Made by a program: the position numbers and the translations under genes
The notes under the pieces: model-generated
Databases searched by the model: none
Told to the model about the DNA's origin: nothing
What the model saw: the letters and a program-made list of their open reading frames with translations, nothing else
Shown: positions 5,930 to 6,135 of the stretch, piece by piece
How positions within the stretch are numbered: position 1 is the stretch's first letter
How the letters are laid out: each line of letters begins with the position of its first letter
From: Actinomycetota bacterium
GTDB taxonomy: Bacteria > Actinomycetota > UBA4738
Reading direction: 5' to 3'
DNA: 6,135 nucleotides
Assembly (NCBI GenBank): GCA_005888465.1
Contig: VAYJ01000057.1
Span: 15,380-21,514 of the forward strand

Positions 5930-6135
5930 TCCTTCGCGAACTTCAGGTAGTGGCGGGTGCTTCGCCGGATCAATCGCTCGACCTCGTCGTCGGTGAGCGT
6001 GCGGATCGATCGTGCCGGCGACCCCACAAGGAGCGACCGTGGCCCGAACGTCTTCCCCTCCGGCACGAGCGCTCCGGCGGCCACGAGCGACTCTTCACCG
6101 ATCACCCCACCCGTAAGGACGATCGCGCCCATCCC
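5896..6135 (-). CDS. Gamma-carbonic-anhydrase-like hexapeptide-repeat protein, C-terminal part
   Basis: This is the C-terminal 79 residues of a left-handed beta-helix protein of the gamma-carbonic anhydrase/YrdA/PaaY group; its N-terminus lies beyond the right edge. Visible are hexapeptide turns (GMGAIVLTGGVIGEESL, VAAGALVPEGKTF) and the family's usual exit motif (SLLVGSPARSIRTLTDDEVERL). A C-terminal alpha helix follows (RRSTRHYLKFAKDYA), then a short polar tail, NVNQDS. The three zinc-ligand histidines of true carbonic anhydrases would lie outside the window, so catalytic activity cannot be judged, and acyltransferase-like or metal-binding roles are possible. The ATG at 6132 is internal, since the glycine codon before it also matches the family. 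The last ten residues and the stop (TAG at 5898-5896) overlap the 3' end of ilvE on the other strand by 34 bases. Confidence 0.88.
   Translation of the reverse strand, partial: GMGAIVLTGGVIGEESLVAAGALVPEGKTFGPRSLLVGSPARSIRTLTDDEVERLIRRSTRHYLKFAKDYASTNVNQDS

Overview
The window is a dense, very GC-rich stretch (roughly 70% G+C by eye) of bacterial chromosome carrying conserved housekeeping and amino-acid metabolism genes. Codons strongly prefer G or C in third position, three genes clearly start with GTG and a fourth probably does, and the SerA is the long 528-residue form with ASB and ACT domains. A GatB gene implies the indirect GatCAB route to Gln-tRNA(Gln) and/or Asn-tRNA(Asn). Together these fit an actinobacterial or similar high-GC lineage, possibly an uncultured one, but the taxon cannot be fixed from this sequence. 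No mobile element, CRISPR array, tRNA or rRNA was seen.

Layout. Positions 2-784 (+) are the C-terminal 260 residues of GatB, cut by the left edge. A 70-base gap with a GC-rich hairpin follows, then an uncharacterised ferritin-like diiron protein (855-1748, +). Fifteen bases later, and in the same reading frame, comes a class V PLP-dependent aminotransferase (1764-2915, +). Its stop codon overlaps the GTG start of serA (2912-4498, +). The aminotransferase and SerA together look like a serine-biosynthesis pair: SerA oxidises 3-phosphoglycerate and the aminotransferase plausibly replaces SerC.

Converging on serA, with a 12-base gap, is mscL (4511-4918, -), a mechanosensitive channel with an added C-terminal four-cysteine ribbon. 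Diverging from mscL is ilvE (branched-chain aminotransferase, from 5029, +). Its reading frame breaks at about 5769-5771, where about nine conserved residues are missing and the frame shifts. The rest of the conserved C-terminus is readable in another frame up to a stop at 5929. At the right edge, on the minus strand and overlapping the ilvE tail by 34 bases, is the C-terminal part of a gamma-carbonic-anhydrase-like hexapeptide protein (5896-6135).

No new multi-gene system is evident. The points most worth a second look are the broken ilvE, the diiron protein of unknown substrate, the non-SerC serine operon and the zinc-ribbon MscL. No stretch longer than about 110 bases lacks a gene.
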